Assembly (NCBI RefSeq): GCF_001613125.1 | Contig: NZ_BDBT01000003.1 | Location: 186,001-250,000, forward strand | Length of the DNA: 64,000 bases | Source of the DNA: Nocardia shimofusensis NBRC 100134 | Lineage (GTDB): Bacteria > Actinomycetota > Actinomycetes > Mycobacteriales > Mycobacteriaceae | Direction of reading: 5' to 3' | Shown: one piece after another, positions 1 through 8,618 of the stretch | Layout of the letters: every line of letters begins with the position of its first letter | Position numbering within the stretch: the stretch's first letter is position 1 | The notes under the pieces: model-generated | Databases searched by the model: none | What the model was told of the DNA's origin: nothing | What the model saw: the letters and a program-made list of their open reading frames with translations, nothing else | Translations under genes and position numbers: made by a program

Positions 1-1
1 G

Positions 2-2806
2 GAACGGACCGCTGAGGCGGTACTCGTCGCAGCGCTGTCGCCGTCTCGGTCGATCCCGCGTGGTGACCCCGATGTCGCCGACGAACCCGAACTCGCCACC
101 ATCCCGGTCTCGTTGCGGCGCCGCGACAACAGCAGCGTCTACAGCCCCGCAGGTTCCCGCCTCTACACGTCAGCTCGAATTCTCGCTGCCGAAGACGCAC
201 TCATCGACCTGGCCGTACAACCCGGAGGTCGCCGACTCGAACTCGCGCTCGTGGCCGATGCGATCCGCGACTACGACGCCGCCAACCCCGACCGTTGCCT
301 GAATATCGGCCAACGCACAGTGATCGAGGGATTCGCGACTTCCGGACTGCGCCTACACACCGCCGACGCACCCGCCGGAACCGGTAAAACCACCGCAGTC
401 GCGGTACTGGCCGCCGCATGGCGTGCCAGCGGCGGCACGGTGCTGGGACTCGCACCCACCGCCGCCGCGGCCGCTGTCCTGAGCACGTCGATCGGCACAC
501 GCTGCGAGACCGTCGACAAGCTCCTCACCATCATCGACCACCACACGCCGACACCGAACGAGGCACAACCAGACCGCGATCTGTCGTCCCCGCTGCCGCA
601 GTGGGTCCTCGACATCGACGCCGACACCGTCGTGATCGTCGACGAACACGTCCAACTCGGCACCCTGCGACGACTCGAACTGTTCCGGTTCCTCGCCGAC
701 CGCGGCGCGACGATCCGCTGCCTCGGCGACACCCAGCAACTGCCCTCCATCGACGCCGGCGGCGTCGAAGCCGACATCACCGACTCCGCACCCGAACAGC
801 AACTCACCCTCACCCAGGTCGTGCGGTTCGCCTCCACCGCCGAAGCCCGCGCGAGTTTGATGCTGCGCGACGGCGACCCCGCCGCCCTCGGCTGGTACCT
901 CGACAACCAGCGCATCCACGCCGGGCACACCGGCACCACCCGCGACGACGCCTACACAGCGTGGTTTACCGACCGCGCGAAGGGGGCGGACAGCATCATG
1001 CTCGCCGCCAACCACGACACCGTCACGGCCCTGAACGAACGCGCGAGAACCGACCGAATCCGCCGAGACGGCGAACTGAGCGGCGCGACGGTGAAGCTCT
1101 CCGACGGCCTGGTCGCGAGTGCGGGAGACACCATCCGCACCCGCAGAAACAACCCGAAGTTGCGTCTCGGTGTCCGAGATTGGGTGCGCAACGGCTACGT
1201 CTGGACCGTCGAAACGGTGCATTCCGACGGCAGCATCACCGCCCGACGGCACACAACCACCGGCGCGCGAGTACGTCTTCCAGCCGACTACGTGGCACAA
1301 TTCGTGCGCCTCGGCTACGCGACAACGATCGATTCCGCGCAAGGAATCACCGCGGATTCCTGCCACGTCGTCCTCACCGGCCGCGAATCCCGACAACAGA
1401 TGTACGTCGCAGTGACCCGCGGCGTACACGCCAACCACGTCTACGTCCCGACCGCGCTGAGCGGGGACGAAACGTCCTTCTACACCGAACCCGCGGTCTA
1501 TCCGCGCACCGCAGTCGAACATGTTGTGCGGATTCTGGGCCGGGACGGAGCACAGAAATCCGCGCACACACAGCTGCGCGACGCACTCGATCCGTTCCAG
1601 CGCCTCGGACGCGCACTCGACATCTACCTCGACACACTCGGCGTCGCCGCCGAAAACGCCCTCGGCCCGACCAAGCTGGCGCGCCTGGATGCGGTCGCCG
1701 AATCCCTGCACCCAGGGTTGACCGACTGCCCGGCGTACCCGGTGTTGCGGCACCAGCTGGCGATGCTGTCGGCATCCGGAACCGACCCGATCACCGAACT
1801 ACGCGCCGCGGCCGCTGCCCGCGAACTCGACACCGCCGACGACCCGGCCGCGGTCCTGTCCTGGCGCCTGGACCCCAGCGGCGGTGCACAATCCACCGGA
1901 ACCGGACCCCTGCCGTGGACACCCGCCATCCCTTCCACCCTCGCGTCCGACAGCACCCAAACCTCGGCGCGAGCACAAATCGTGAGCGAACTCGCCACCC
2001 GGATCCGACACGACACCACCGAATGGACCTCGACCACCGCACCCCCATGGGCACGACCACTCCTGTCCACAGACCCCGACCTGGTCGCAGAACTCGCGGT
2101 CTGGCGGACCGCCCTGCACATCGATGACACCGACCCACGCCCCACCGGCCCCCGCCGCTACCCCGTCCTCGAACGCACACATCAACGCCACCTCGACACC
2201 CGCATCAACGACGCACTCGGCGATACCCAACGCGCAGCCACACGGTGGGCCGACACCCTGCGCGCGATCGAACCCCGCATTCTCGCCGACCCATACTGGC
2301 CGGTGATCGCAGACCGAATCGATACCGCCGCGCGTGCGGGCATCGACATCGCGGCCCGTCTCACCGACGCCGCCGCACTGCGGCCGCTACCCGACGACCT
2401 GCCCGCCGCCGCACTCTGGTCGAGGCTGGAAATGGACCCCAGCACACTCGACAACGCCCACCACCGCTCCACCGATCCGGACCAAGGCGACAACGTCGAC
2501 GGCAACGACCGCATCCATCAAGACGCGGACACCGCGATCATCGACTGCTCGCCAGCCGCGCCAACGGACTCCCGATCCGACCGCCACACCAGCGAGCCGG
2601 ACCGCTCATCCACCACGCGGGAATCACCCGGCCGGCGAGTAGATGACGAGTCGATTACCGACATCCTCACGGCAGACGAAGTGATCCACGCCGCGATCGG
2701 CACCCTCGACGACATGCATTACGACGCGAACGCCGCCGAATACGGCGACGCCGACACTGAATTCGAAGAGCAATGGCACGCCTCTGATCCTGGCTACGGA
2801 CTGTAA
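2..2806 (+). CDS. MobF/TraA-type conjugative relaxase-helicase, C-terminal part (5' end outside window)
   Basis: The reading frame is open from base 2, so only the C-terminal ~934 residues are visible. A Walker A motif (PAGTGKTT) lies near nt 374-397 and a Walker B-like VVIVDEH near nt 630-650, followed by GDTQQLPSIDAGG, typical of the RecD-like helicase half of MobF relaxases (TrwC/TraI/TraA). An SF1 motif near nt 1321-1350 (TTIDSAQGITAD) and VAVTRG near nt 1408 support an SF1B helicase. The N-terminal relaxase domain would lie before the window. In this family the protein nicks oriT, unwinds the strand and pilots it into the recipient. Motif II reads DEH where DEA is usual. The long acidic C-terminal tail has no recognised fold. 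It marks the left part of the mobile element whose integrase is at 38137-39189. Confidence 0.82.
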   Translation, partial: ERTAEAVLVAALSPSRSIPRGDPDVADEPELATIPVSLRRRDNSSVYSPAGSRLYTSARILAAEDALIDLAVQPGGRRLELALVADAIRDYDAANPDRCLNIGQRTVIEGFATSGLRLHTADAPAGTGKTTAVAVLAAAWRASGGTVLGLAPTAAAAAVLSTSIGTRCETVDKLLTIIDHHTPTPNEAQPDRDLSSPLPQWVLDIDADTVVIVDEHVQLGTLRRLELFRFLADRGATIRCLGDTQQLPSIDAGGVEADITDSAPEQQLTLTQVVRFASTAEARASLMLRDGDPAALGWYLDNQRIHAGHTGTTRDDAYTAWFTDRAKGADSIMLAANHDTVTALNERARTDRIRRDGELSGATVKLSDGLVASAGDTIRTRRNNPKLRLGVRDWVRNGYVWTVETVHSDGSITARRHTTTGARVRLPADYVAQFVRLGYATTIDSAQGITADSCHVVLTGRESRQQMYVAVTRGVHANHVYVPTALSGDETSFYTEPAVYPRTAVEHVVRILGRDGAQKSAHTQLRDALDPFQRLGRALDIYLDTLGVAAENALGPTKLARLDAVAESLHPGLTDCPAYPVLRHQLAMLSASGTDPITELRAAAAARELDTADDPAAVLSWRLDPSGGAQSTGTGPLPWTPAIPSTLASDSTQTSARAQIVSELATRIRHDTTEWTSTTAPPWARPLLSTDPDLVAELAVWRTALHIDDTDPRPTGPRRYPVLERTHQRHLDTRINDALGDTQRAATRWADTLRAIEPRILADPYWPVIADRIDTAARAGIDIAARLTDAAALRPLPDDLPAAALWSRLEMDPSTLDNAHHRSTDPDQGDNVDGNDRIHQDADTAIIDCSPAAPTDSRSDRHTSEPDRSSTTRESPGRRVDDESITDILTADEVIHAAIGTLDDMHYDANAAEYGDADTEFEEQWHASDPGYGL

Positions 2807-3004
2807 GGAGAGGCATCGTCAGCCCGTGGTCCGAGAGAACCCCACCCCTTGCTGAACTGGCAGGAGGTGAATCACCGGGGGCGAACACCATCACACGCAG
2901 CAGCAGCCCGGCAATCGTGGCCTGGACTGTGTGCAGAGCATGACACCCGAACCAGGTCCTTCACTTCGCTGGCTTTGTCCGGCGCAGAGATCGATCGTGG
3001 AACG

Positions 3005-3010
3005 TAAACT
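3005..3010 (+). promoter_or_regulatory. -10 box for the 2H phosphoesterase gene (leaderless)
   Basis: TAAACT fits the TANNNT -10 consensus and lies 8 nt before the ATG at 3019, so the transcript probably begins at or next to the start codon. No convincing -35 at the right distance. Confidence 0.4.
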
Positions 3011-3018
3011 CGCCACCG

Positions 3019-3726
3019 ATGAGGGCAATATCGAAGAGTCCGTTTCCGGCGCTGCCACCCGCGTCCATCTCCGATGCCGCAGCGATCCGTGACAACGACT
3101 GGGCCGCCTTCCGTCAACTGGAGCGAGTCGACGATCACTGGACCCTGAAACCCTGGGCACCAGGACAGTCCGGCTTCTACTGGTATCTGACCTTCGATGC
3201 CCCGGCATTGATCGAGCTCGCCGCCCGATGCCAGAAGGAACTCGCCGACGACGGCATCGACCCCGTGCCCCTCGACGGACTCCATCTCACACTCCTGAAA
3301 GCGGGAGAATCTCCAGACCTGTCCGGGGCACAGATATCGACCATCACCGAGGCCGCGCGCCGGCATCTCACCGAGGTTTCCCCGTTCGATCTTCACATCG
3401 GCCCGCTGGCAGGGTCTCGCAGTGCGCTGCGATTCTCGGTCACACCGTGGGACGACCTGCTCGCACTCCACCGCGCCCTTCGCGAAGCCACCGCCGCAGC
3501 GCGCCCCCACACCGCACTGTCGGAGACCACTCAATTCCGCCCACACCTGGGAATCGGCTACATCAATACACCGCAATCCGCGATGCAGCTCATCGACGAC
3601 GTCGCCACACTGCGTGACCTCCCACCGGTCACCGTGCCGGTGACCAAGGTTCGATTGGTGCAACTACGCCGTGAGAACAGGTGCTATCGCTGGACAGACC
3701 AGGCTGTCGTGGCACTCGGTACCTAG
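3019..3726 (+). CDS. 2H phosphoesterase superfamily protein (2'-5' RNA ligase-like)
   Basis: The 235-aa protein has the two spaced histidine motifs of the 2H phosphoesterase fold: LHLTLL (H89, T91) and PHLGIGY (H176, with Gly where the second motif usually has Thr/Ser). Members act on 2',5'- or cyclic phosphodiester bonds in RNA or small nucleotides; the substrate here cannot be told. The start is supported by a leaderless-type -10 box. It is tail-to-tail with the XRE gene on the other strand, overlapping by 4 nt. The altered second motif could lower or change activity. Confidence 0.7.
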   Translation: MRAISKSPFPALPPASISDAAAIRDNDWAAFRQLERVDDHWTLKPWAPGQSGFYWYLTFDAPALIELAARCQKELADDGIDPVPLDGLHLTLLKAGESPDLSGAQISTITEAARRHLTEVSPFDLHIGPLAGSRSALRFSVTPWDDLLALHRALREATAAARPHTALSETTQFRPHLGIGYINTPQSAMQLIDDVATLRDLPPVTVPVTKVRLVQLRRENRCYRWTDQAVVALGT

Positions 3727-4979
3727 CCGGGAGGCGCGGCAAATTCTCGTGCTGTCGTGCTCCATTCACGCAAGGTGGCCACGTAATCGGCGGATGCCCG
3801 CGCGGGGATCGGTCCGATGAGGTCACCGAGTTCGTGGGCGCGCTGCCAAACCGACCGGATAGGACGATCGCTCGACGCCGCCAACGCCTCGACGCCGAGG
3901 CTCACCGCCTGCTCGACATCGCAGCGCTCACCGGCCGCCAACGCCGCAGCCATATCGATGCGGACCAACGAACGACTCCACACCGAATCGGACTCGTTGA
4001 CACGTTCCTCCACGCGCCGACCGTAGTCGAGAGTGCGAGCGTGATCACCGACCGATAAGAACGCGGTAGCCGCATTGGCCATCAGACGCGCCTCACCGTA
4101 GGGAGCGAAGTCCAACGCAGGAGTCAACCCCGCGCCGGTACTGAACCGGGCCGCTGCCGCAGTGGCCGCGTCGATCGCAGCGGCGACACCGTCGCGATCA
4201 CCGACCTTGCCGAGCGCGCGTGCGAGTCCATTGGAGTACAGCCGGATCGACTGTGGTCCCTCCTTCGCCAAGTCGAGGCCCTCGTATGCCGCCCGGACAG
4301 CAGCGGCGTAATCGTGCTGGTAATAGGCACAGAAACTCTCAGTCCCCTTCACCCAAGCCTGCAATTCACTGTCCTCGAGCAACCCGCCCAGCGCGAAGGC
4401 TTCGCGGCAGTACATGCGTGCGTGCCCGAACCGTCCACGGTTCACCGCCATGTACCCAAGGACAGCGGACAGCCGTGCAGCGATCGCATACAACTCCTTC
4501 AGCTGCACGGGGTGGCGGCGCTGGCCGAGCAACCCCTCGACCTGGCGGCGCGCCTTCACCACCGACGGCGCCAATCGCTGTGGCCCCTCCAGCTCGTAGC
4601 AATCGATGACGTCATCGATCGTCAACGACAGGATGTCGAACGTATCCCTGTCCGCATCCAACTCGGCCAGACTGCGCACCCGGGCGGCGATCTCGGTCGA
4701 TGACTCGAACGGCTCGGTCGCGACCGGGTGAACCATATTCACCGCACCGGTCAATTCGGTCTGGAACCGGGCCCGCTCGGAGTCGGTCAGGCGATGCAGG
4801 AGGGTGTCCATGGCCGCGGCGTATCTGCCTGCCAGCTCAATGGTTTCGCGTCGGCCTTCCCACTTGCGCACCACTGCCACCGTGAAGCCGAGGGTCTCGG
4901 CGAACTCCTGCTGAGTGATGCGCAGCGCCGCGGTGCGAAGTGCGCGCACCTCGATACCTGTCCACTTGGTAACGATCAT
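3723..4979 (-). CDS. XRE-family helix-turn-helix regulator with TPR-like C-terminus (paralogue 1)
   Basis: The 418-aa protein begins MIVTKWTGIEVRALR; the HTH (QQEFAETLGFTVAVVRKWEG, about residues 23-42) is followed by a long alpha-helical, alanine-rich region with TPR-like repeats. The frame is open further upstream to 5789, but this ATG is chosen because paralogue 2 (5870-7033) starts with the same residues and both share an upstream motif at the same distance. Proteins of this build in Streptomyces and Nocardia are usually regulators that sense peptides or partner proteins through the TPR part; no ligand can be named. The gene ends tail-to-tail with the 2H phosphoesterase. Confidence 0.75.
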   Translation of the reverse strand: MIVTKWTGIEVRALRTAALRITQQEFAETLGFTVAVVRKWEGRRETIELAGRYAAAMDTLLHRLTDSERARFQTELTGAVNMVHPVATEPFESSTEIAARVRSLAELDADRDTFDILSLTIDDVIDCYELEGPQRLAPSVVKARRQVEGLLGQRRHPVQLKELYAIAARLSAVLGYMAVNRGRFGHARMYCREAFALGGLLEDSELQAWVKGTESFCAYYQHDYAAAVRAAYEGLDLAKEGPQSIRLYSNGLARALGKVGDRDGVAAAIDAATAAAARFSTGAGLTPALDFAPYGEARLMANAATAFLSVGDHARTLDYGRRVEERVNESDSVWSRSLVRIDMAAALAAGERCDVEQAVSLGVEALAASSDRPIRSVWQRAHELGDLIGPIPARASADYVATLREWSTTAREFAAPPG

Positions 4980-5016
4980 CGGAGCCGCCCCGTGTTCGAC
5001 GTTCGTCTGTGCCACG

Positions 5017-5036
5017 AGCGTAGATGTTCCGTGGTA
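5017..5036 (-). promoter_or_regulatory. Shared promoter/operator element upstream of XRE paralogue 1
   Basis: Read on the gene strand the element contains ACGGAACATCTACGCT and ends 38 nt before the start codon at 4979. Nearly the same bases occur upstream of paralogue 2 (7073-7092; 17 of 20 positions identical). The TACGCT inside fits a TANNNT -10 box, so the conserved part upstream of it may be an operator for autoregulation or cross-regulation. Confidence 0.5.
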
Positions 5037-5222
5037 ACCGCGAGGCCTCGAGCATCGATCTGGCGACCAGAGTTGACCGTAACGTCGGCGACGAGGACAT
5101 ACCATGAACGCTTGGCACCGGGTGACCGCGATCCCTACCCACCAAACGAGAAACCCCCACCTCATGCAGGCGAAAGCAACGAGGCTGCTGCACGATGAGG
5201 TGAGGCAGACCATCCGCGAGGT

Positions 5223-5228
5223 TAGAGT
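5223..5228 (+). promoter_or_regulatory. -10 box for the HAD hydrolase gene (leaderless)
   Basis: TAGAGT fits TANNNT and ends 6 nt before the GTG at 5235. No Shine-Dalgarno sequence precedes the GTG, which fits a leaderless mRNA. Confidence 0.45.
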
Positions 5229-5234
5229 TGACCG

Positions 5235-5873
5235 GTGATCCGGTCTGTGGTGCTCGATGTCGGTGAGACACTGCTCGATGACACTCGTGAGTTCGGCGCC
5301 TGGGCGGACTGGATCGGCGTACCGCGTCACACGTTCTCGGCGGTGCTCGGCGCGGTGACTGCGCAAGGCCGGAACAACGCCGAGACCTTCCAGTACTTTC
5401 GTCCCGGCTTCGACCTGGAGCGGGAACGACAACGCAGGGAGGACGCCGGGCGCGGCGAACAGATCGACGAACAAGACCTCTACACCGACGTGCGACCAAG
5501 CTTGGCCGCCCTCCGAGAACGCGGAGTGTGGGTCGGAATCGCGGGGAACCAGACCGCCCGAGCCGCAGCACTGATCAGAGCCCTCGGACTTCCGTGCGAC
5601 GCCGTCGCGACTTCCGGTGAATGGGGTGTGGCGAAGCCAGATCCGGCGTTCTTCGACCGCGTGGCGGAATTCGCGCCCGGAACCCGGGACAAGATTGTCT
5701 ACGTCGGTGACCATCGCGACAACGATGTGATTCCGGCCCGCGCGGCTGGCTTCAAGACTGCGCTGATCCGCCGGGGGCCCTGGGGACATCTGTGGGCGGA
5801 CGAGGTCCGCGAGAACCGCGCTGCCGACTGGGTGATCGACTCACTGATCGATCTGATTTCGGTTCTGGACTAG
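5235..5873 (+). CDS. HAD superfamily hydrolase
   Basis: A 212-aa haloacid-dehalogenase-fold protein. Motif I is DVGET with nucleophile Asp8, motif III has the lysine in WGVAKPDP, and motif IV is YVGDHRDND, the Mg2+-binding acidic cluster. An insert between motif I and residue ~80 is the cap. Family members are small-molecule phosphatases or dehalogenases; the substrate is unknown. The GTG start is supported by a -10 box 6 nt upstream. The gene sits between two paralogous XRE-TPR regulators and overlaps the end of the second tail-to-tail by 4 nt, suggesting the three move as a unit. Confidence 0.8.
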   Translation: MIRSVVLDVGETLLDDTREFGAWADWIGVPRHTFSAVLGAVTAQGRNNAETFQYFRPGFDLERERQRREDAGRGEQIDEQDLYTDVRPSLAALRERGVWVGIAGNQTARAAALIRALGLPCDAVATSGEWGVAKPDPAFFDRVAEFAPGTRDKIVYVGDHRDNDVIPARAAGFKTALIRRGPWGHLWADEVRENRAADWVIDSLIDLISVLD

Positions 5874-7033
5874 CAACTCAATCGCTCGACCATCTCTTTG
5901 ACGTAAGGGTGCGCGTGAGTGTGCTGAGGCGCGACGGCCTCGGCCATCCGGAGAGCGGCTCGCGCGTCATCGCGCTGCCGGGTCTGCATGTAAGCCCGCG
6001 CGGCATCGATGTAGAAGTGTGATCGCCGCTCGGCCGGAATCTTCTCGGGCGGTGCCCAACTGCGTGCGGCGGATATCGCCGCACCGACGTCGCCCAATTC
6101 CACACCGAGTGAAAGTTCGTGAATCCTGACCGAGCCTGGGCCGAAAACCGTTCCCAGATAGACGTTTTCGGTCACACGTCGCGCCACCTGAGCAGCTTCG
6201 TTCAGGTGTGCTCGCGCGACGTCGGAGCGGAACTCTCTGGCTGCCACGACAGCTGCACGCATGTGAATCGATCCATAGGTGGCCGCGTCTCGCTCGGATC
6301 GTGTGGGATCGATGGCCTCGGCGGCACGTTCCAACAACCGACGACCGATCGCCAACTGACCGTTCGCGAAGAACGTTTCGGTTCGAACATATGCGGCGGT
6401 GGCGACCAGCAAATCGTCGTCGGACTCCGTGGCCGCGTGGTGCATCATTCCGATGATCCGAGCAGACAGGTCCAAATACCCGAACTTGTCGGCGATGGCG
6501 TCAGCGGCTCGATAGGCATGAACAAGGAGACTCGCGATCTCGGCGGCGGCCGATCCCGTGCACATGAAGCGGGCGCGGTGCAAGTCTGTCAGTAGCGCTG
6601 GAAGTTCGCAGGCGAGATGCACGTAGTTGGAGTTGACACGGTCGTGGATCGCGATCCCTACCGCACGACGCAACTGGTCAGCGGGACGCACAGGACCGTC
6701 GTCCGGCAGATCAGCGGAATCGAGCACCCGACGCAGTTCCTGGAGCCGGGAGACTACCGCGGCGATGACCTCGTCGGATCGGCGAGACAGCAACGGCTGT
6801 GCAGACAAGGCCGCCTGGAAGCGAGCCAGTTGGTGCTCCTCGAGGCGGGCCAGCAAGGTATCCATCGCCTCCGCGAACTCGCCGGCGAGGGTGATCGTAG
6901 AACCCCTGCCTTCCCATTTCCGCACTACTGCCACGGAGAATCCTGTCATCTCCGCAAGCGCGGGTTGGGTGCAGCGAAGAGCGTATGTGCGCAGCGCGCG
7001 CACCTCGACTCCCGTCCACTTCGTCACGATCAT
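5870..7033 (-). CDS. XRE-family helix-turn-helix regulator with TPR-like C-terminus (paralogue 2)
   Basis: The 387-aa protein begins MIVTKWTGVEVRALR and is a diverged copy of the protein at 3723-4979, with the same layout: N-terminal HTH (PALAEMTGFSVAVVRKWEG), then helical TPR-like repeats. A start 15 nt further up (7048, MGRIV...) is possible, but alignment with the paralogue favours 7033. The upstream motif at 7073-7092 is shared with paralogue 1, so the two may regulate each other. It is divergent from the P450 genes that begin at 7329 and could control them. Confidence 0.75.
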   Translation of the reverse strand: MIVTKWTGVEVRALRTYALRCTQPALAEMTGFSVAVVRKWEGRGSTITLAGEFAEAMDTLLARLEEHQLARFQAALSAQPLLSRRSDEVIAAVVSRLQELRRVLDSADLPDDGPVRPADQLRRAVGIAIHDRVNSNYVHLACELPALLTDLHRARFMCTGSAAAEIASLLVHAYRAADAIADKFGYLDLSARIIGMMHHAATESDDDLLVATAAYVRTETFFANGQLAIGRRLLERAAEAIDPTRSERDAATYGSIHMRAAVVAAREFRSDVARAHLNEAAQVARRVTENVYLGTVFGPGSVRIHELSLGVELGDVGAAISAARSWAPPEKIPAERRSHFYIDAARAYMQTRQRDDARAALRMAEAVAPQHTHAHPYVKEMVERLSC

Positions 7034-7072
7034 GACGATCCGCCCCATCCGTAGGTCATAGCCCGTAGGTGC

Positions 7073-7092
7073 AGCGTAGAGGTTCCGTAGCA
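7073..7092 (-). promoter_or_regulatory. Shared promoter/operator element upstream of XRE paralogue 2
   Basis: On the gene strand this reads ACGGAACCTCTACGCT, matching the element at 5017-5036 at 17 of 20 positions and lying 40 nt before the start codon at 7033. TACGCT is a candidate -10 box; the conserved bases upstream may be the binding site of one or both XRE regulators. Confidence 0.5.
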
Positions 7093-7218
7093 GTCACGTC
7101 GCTTCAATGGCTGCCACCTCCACGCAACGATCAAATCAGCCCCGCCGCCGGGTTGATTCCGTGCCCGCATCGGATCCTCGGCGGCGGGTGCTCACCACAC
7201 CGAGAAGAGGGGCGACCC

Positions 7219-7332
7219 ATGCAACTCGTTGCGCGAGTCATCAACGAAAACCCGATGTTAGGCCTGGTCGGGCGGGAGAAGAGCCTTCCGACCGTCTGCA
7301 CGTCCTCGCCGGTGACAGGACCCACTCCATGA
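7219..7332 (+). CDS. Small ORF (37 aa) coupled to the first P450
   Basis: ATG at 7219 is preceded by a good Shine-Dalgarno-like AGAGGGG 8 nt upstream. The ORF (MQLVARVINENPML... ending TGPTP) stops at TGA 7330-7332, which overlaps the ATG of the P450 at 7329 (ATGA). The layout suggests a leader peptide or coupling ORF for the P450 pair. There is no recognised domain and it could be a chance ORF. Confidence 0.35.
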   Translation: MQLVARVINENPMLGLVGREKSLPTVCTSSPVTGPTP

Positions 7333-8618
7333 GCACCACTTCATGCGAAGCGTCCCGTCGCGCGGTCAGGGACAGCTCGCCCTTTGATACCGGTACTGAG
7401 TTGCGTGTTCCGCTCTATACCGCCGAATTCGCCTCCGCGCCTATGGCCGCCTACGCCCGGATGCGTGAGGAGTTCGGTTCGTTGGTGCCGGTCTGGCTGG
7501 CTCCAGGGGTTCCGGCGACGTTGGTGATCGGCTATTGGACTGCGCTGCGGATCTTGAACGATCCCGAGCATTTCCCCGCCGATCCCTCCCTGTGGCAGCG
7601 CGGCATTCCGGCCGGGTGCCCTGTGCTGCCGATGATGCAGAAGCGACCGAATGCGCTGCGCAGCAGCGGTATCGAACACGCCCGCTACCGGGCGGCCAAT
7701 GTCGATGCCCTCGGCCGGGTGGACCTGATCGCGTTGCATGCGGTGGTCGAGCGCAGCGCCGTTGGGTTGATCAACGGGTTCAGCGCCCGAGGGCGGGCCG
7801 ATCTGCTCGGCGACTACGCGTTCCCGCTGGTGTTCGAGGTGATCAGTGCATTGATCGGCTGCGATCCCGATATCAGCGAGCAAGCCGCGAACGGTATGGC
7901 GATGATGTTCGACACCACCGCCGACGCGGTCGAAGGCAACCAACTCGCGGTGGCCGCACTCACCGAGCTCGTCGCCCGAAAACGCTTGCGACCGGCCCAA
8001 GACGTCACCTCATGGTTGTTGGCCCATCCGGCTGGGCTGAACGACGAGGAGACGGTGCATCAGCTCTTCACCCTGTACGCGGCGGCCACCGAACCGCTGA
8101 CGAATCTGATCGTCAACACGGTGTCGCTGATGATGACCCGCCCCGACTTCGGGGGCAGGGTCGTCGATGGCGCGGTCTCGACCCGCGACGCCCTCACCCA
8201 TGTGTTGTTCCGTGACCCGCCGCTGGCGAACTTCTGCATGACCTACCCGCGTCAACCGCAACTCATCGACGAAAAGGTCTGGGTGCCAGCACATCAACCG
8301 ATCGTGATCAGCCTGGCCGCCTGCAACAACGACCCAGGCGTCCTAGGCGGCAACATCTACGGCAACGAATCCCACCTCGGACTGGGTGCCGGCCCGCATC
8401 GCTGCCCGGCCCGCACACAGGCGGAGCTGATCGCGGGGGACGCGATCGATCAGCTTCTCGACGCCCTGCCCGAGATCGAATTGGCAGTTCCTGTCGACGA
8501 GTTGAGGTGGCGGCCGGGACCGTTTCATCGGTCTTTGGAAGCCCTGCCGGTGGTTTTTGCTGCTGTTCCGTCACTGTCCGTTCCACCCGCTCGCGCAACG
8601 ATAGGCAACCCGCGATGA
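7329..8618 (+). CDS. Cytochrome P450 lacking the ExxR motif (CYP157-like)
   Basis: A 429-aa P450. The haem loop GLGAGPHRCPAR keeps the cysteine ligand (Cys359). The K-helix, normally ExxR, reads THVLFRDPP (290-298), so the glutamate is absent, and the I-helix reads YAAATEPLTN (250-259) without the usual acid-alcohol ET pair. Loss of ExxR is the known mark of the CYP157 family, which is commonly paired with a CYP154-type gene in actinobacterial conservons. ATG 7329 is chosen because the P450 N-terminus fits there; the frame is open further up. The stop overlaps the start of the next P450 (ATGA), so the two are translationally coupled. Genes for the conservon partners (sensor kinase, roadblock, DUF742, GTPase) are not present upstream in the window. 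Confidence 0.8.
   Translation: MSTTSCEASRRAVRDSSPFDTGTELRVPLYTAEFASAPMAAYARMREEFGSLVPVWLAPGVPATLVIGYWTALRILNDPEHFPADPSLWQRGIPAGCPVLPMMQKRPNALRSSGIEHARYRAANVDALGRVDLIALHAVVERSAVGLINGFSARGRADLLGDYAFPLVFEVISALIGCDPDISEQAANGMAMMFDTTADAVEGNQLAVAALTELVARKRLRPAQDVTSWLLAHPAGLNDEETVHQLFTLYAAATEPLTNLIVNTVSLMMTRPDFGGRVVDGAVSTRDALTHVLFRDPPLANFCMTYPRQPQLIDEKVWVPAHQPIVISLAACNNDPGVLGGNIYGNESHLGLGAGPHRCPARTQAELIAGDAIDQLLDALPEIELAVPVDELRWRPGPFHRSLEALPVVFAAVPSLSVPPARATIGNPR

Noticed and set aside
353..1753. 466-aa minus-strand open frame opposite the relaxase gene
   Set aside because: Antisense shadow produced by high GC third positions; no recognisable domain, while the opposite frame has Walker motifs.
8507..8614. 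Upstream extension of the second P450 to 8507
   Set aside because: It overlaps the end of the first P450 and lacks P450-like sequence; ATG 8615 with ATGA overlap is preferred.
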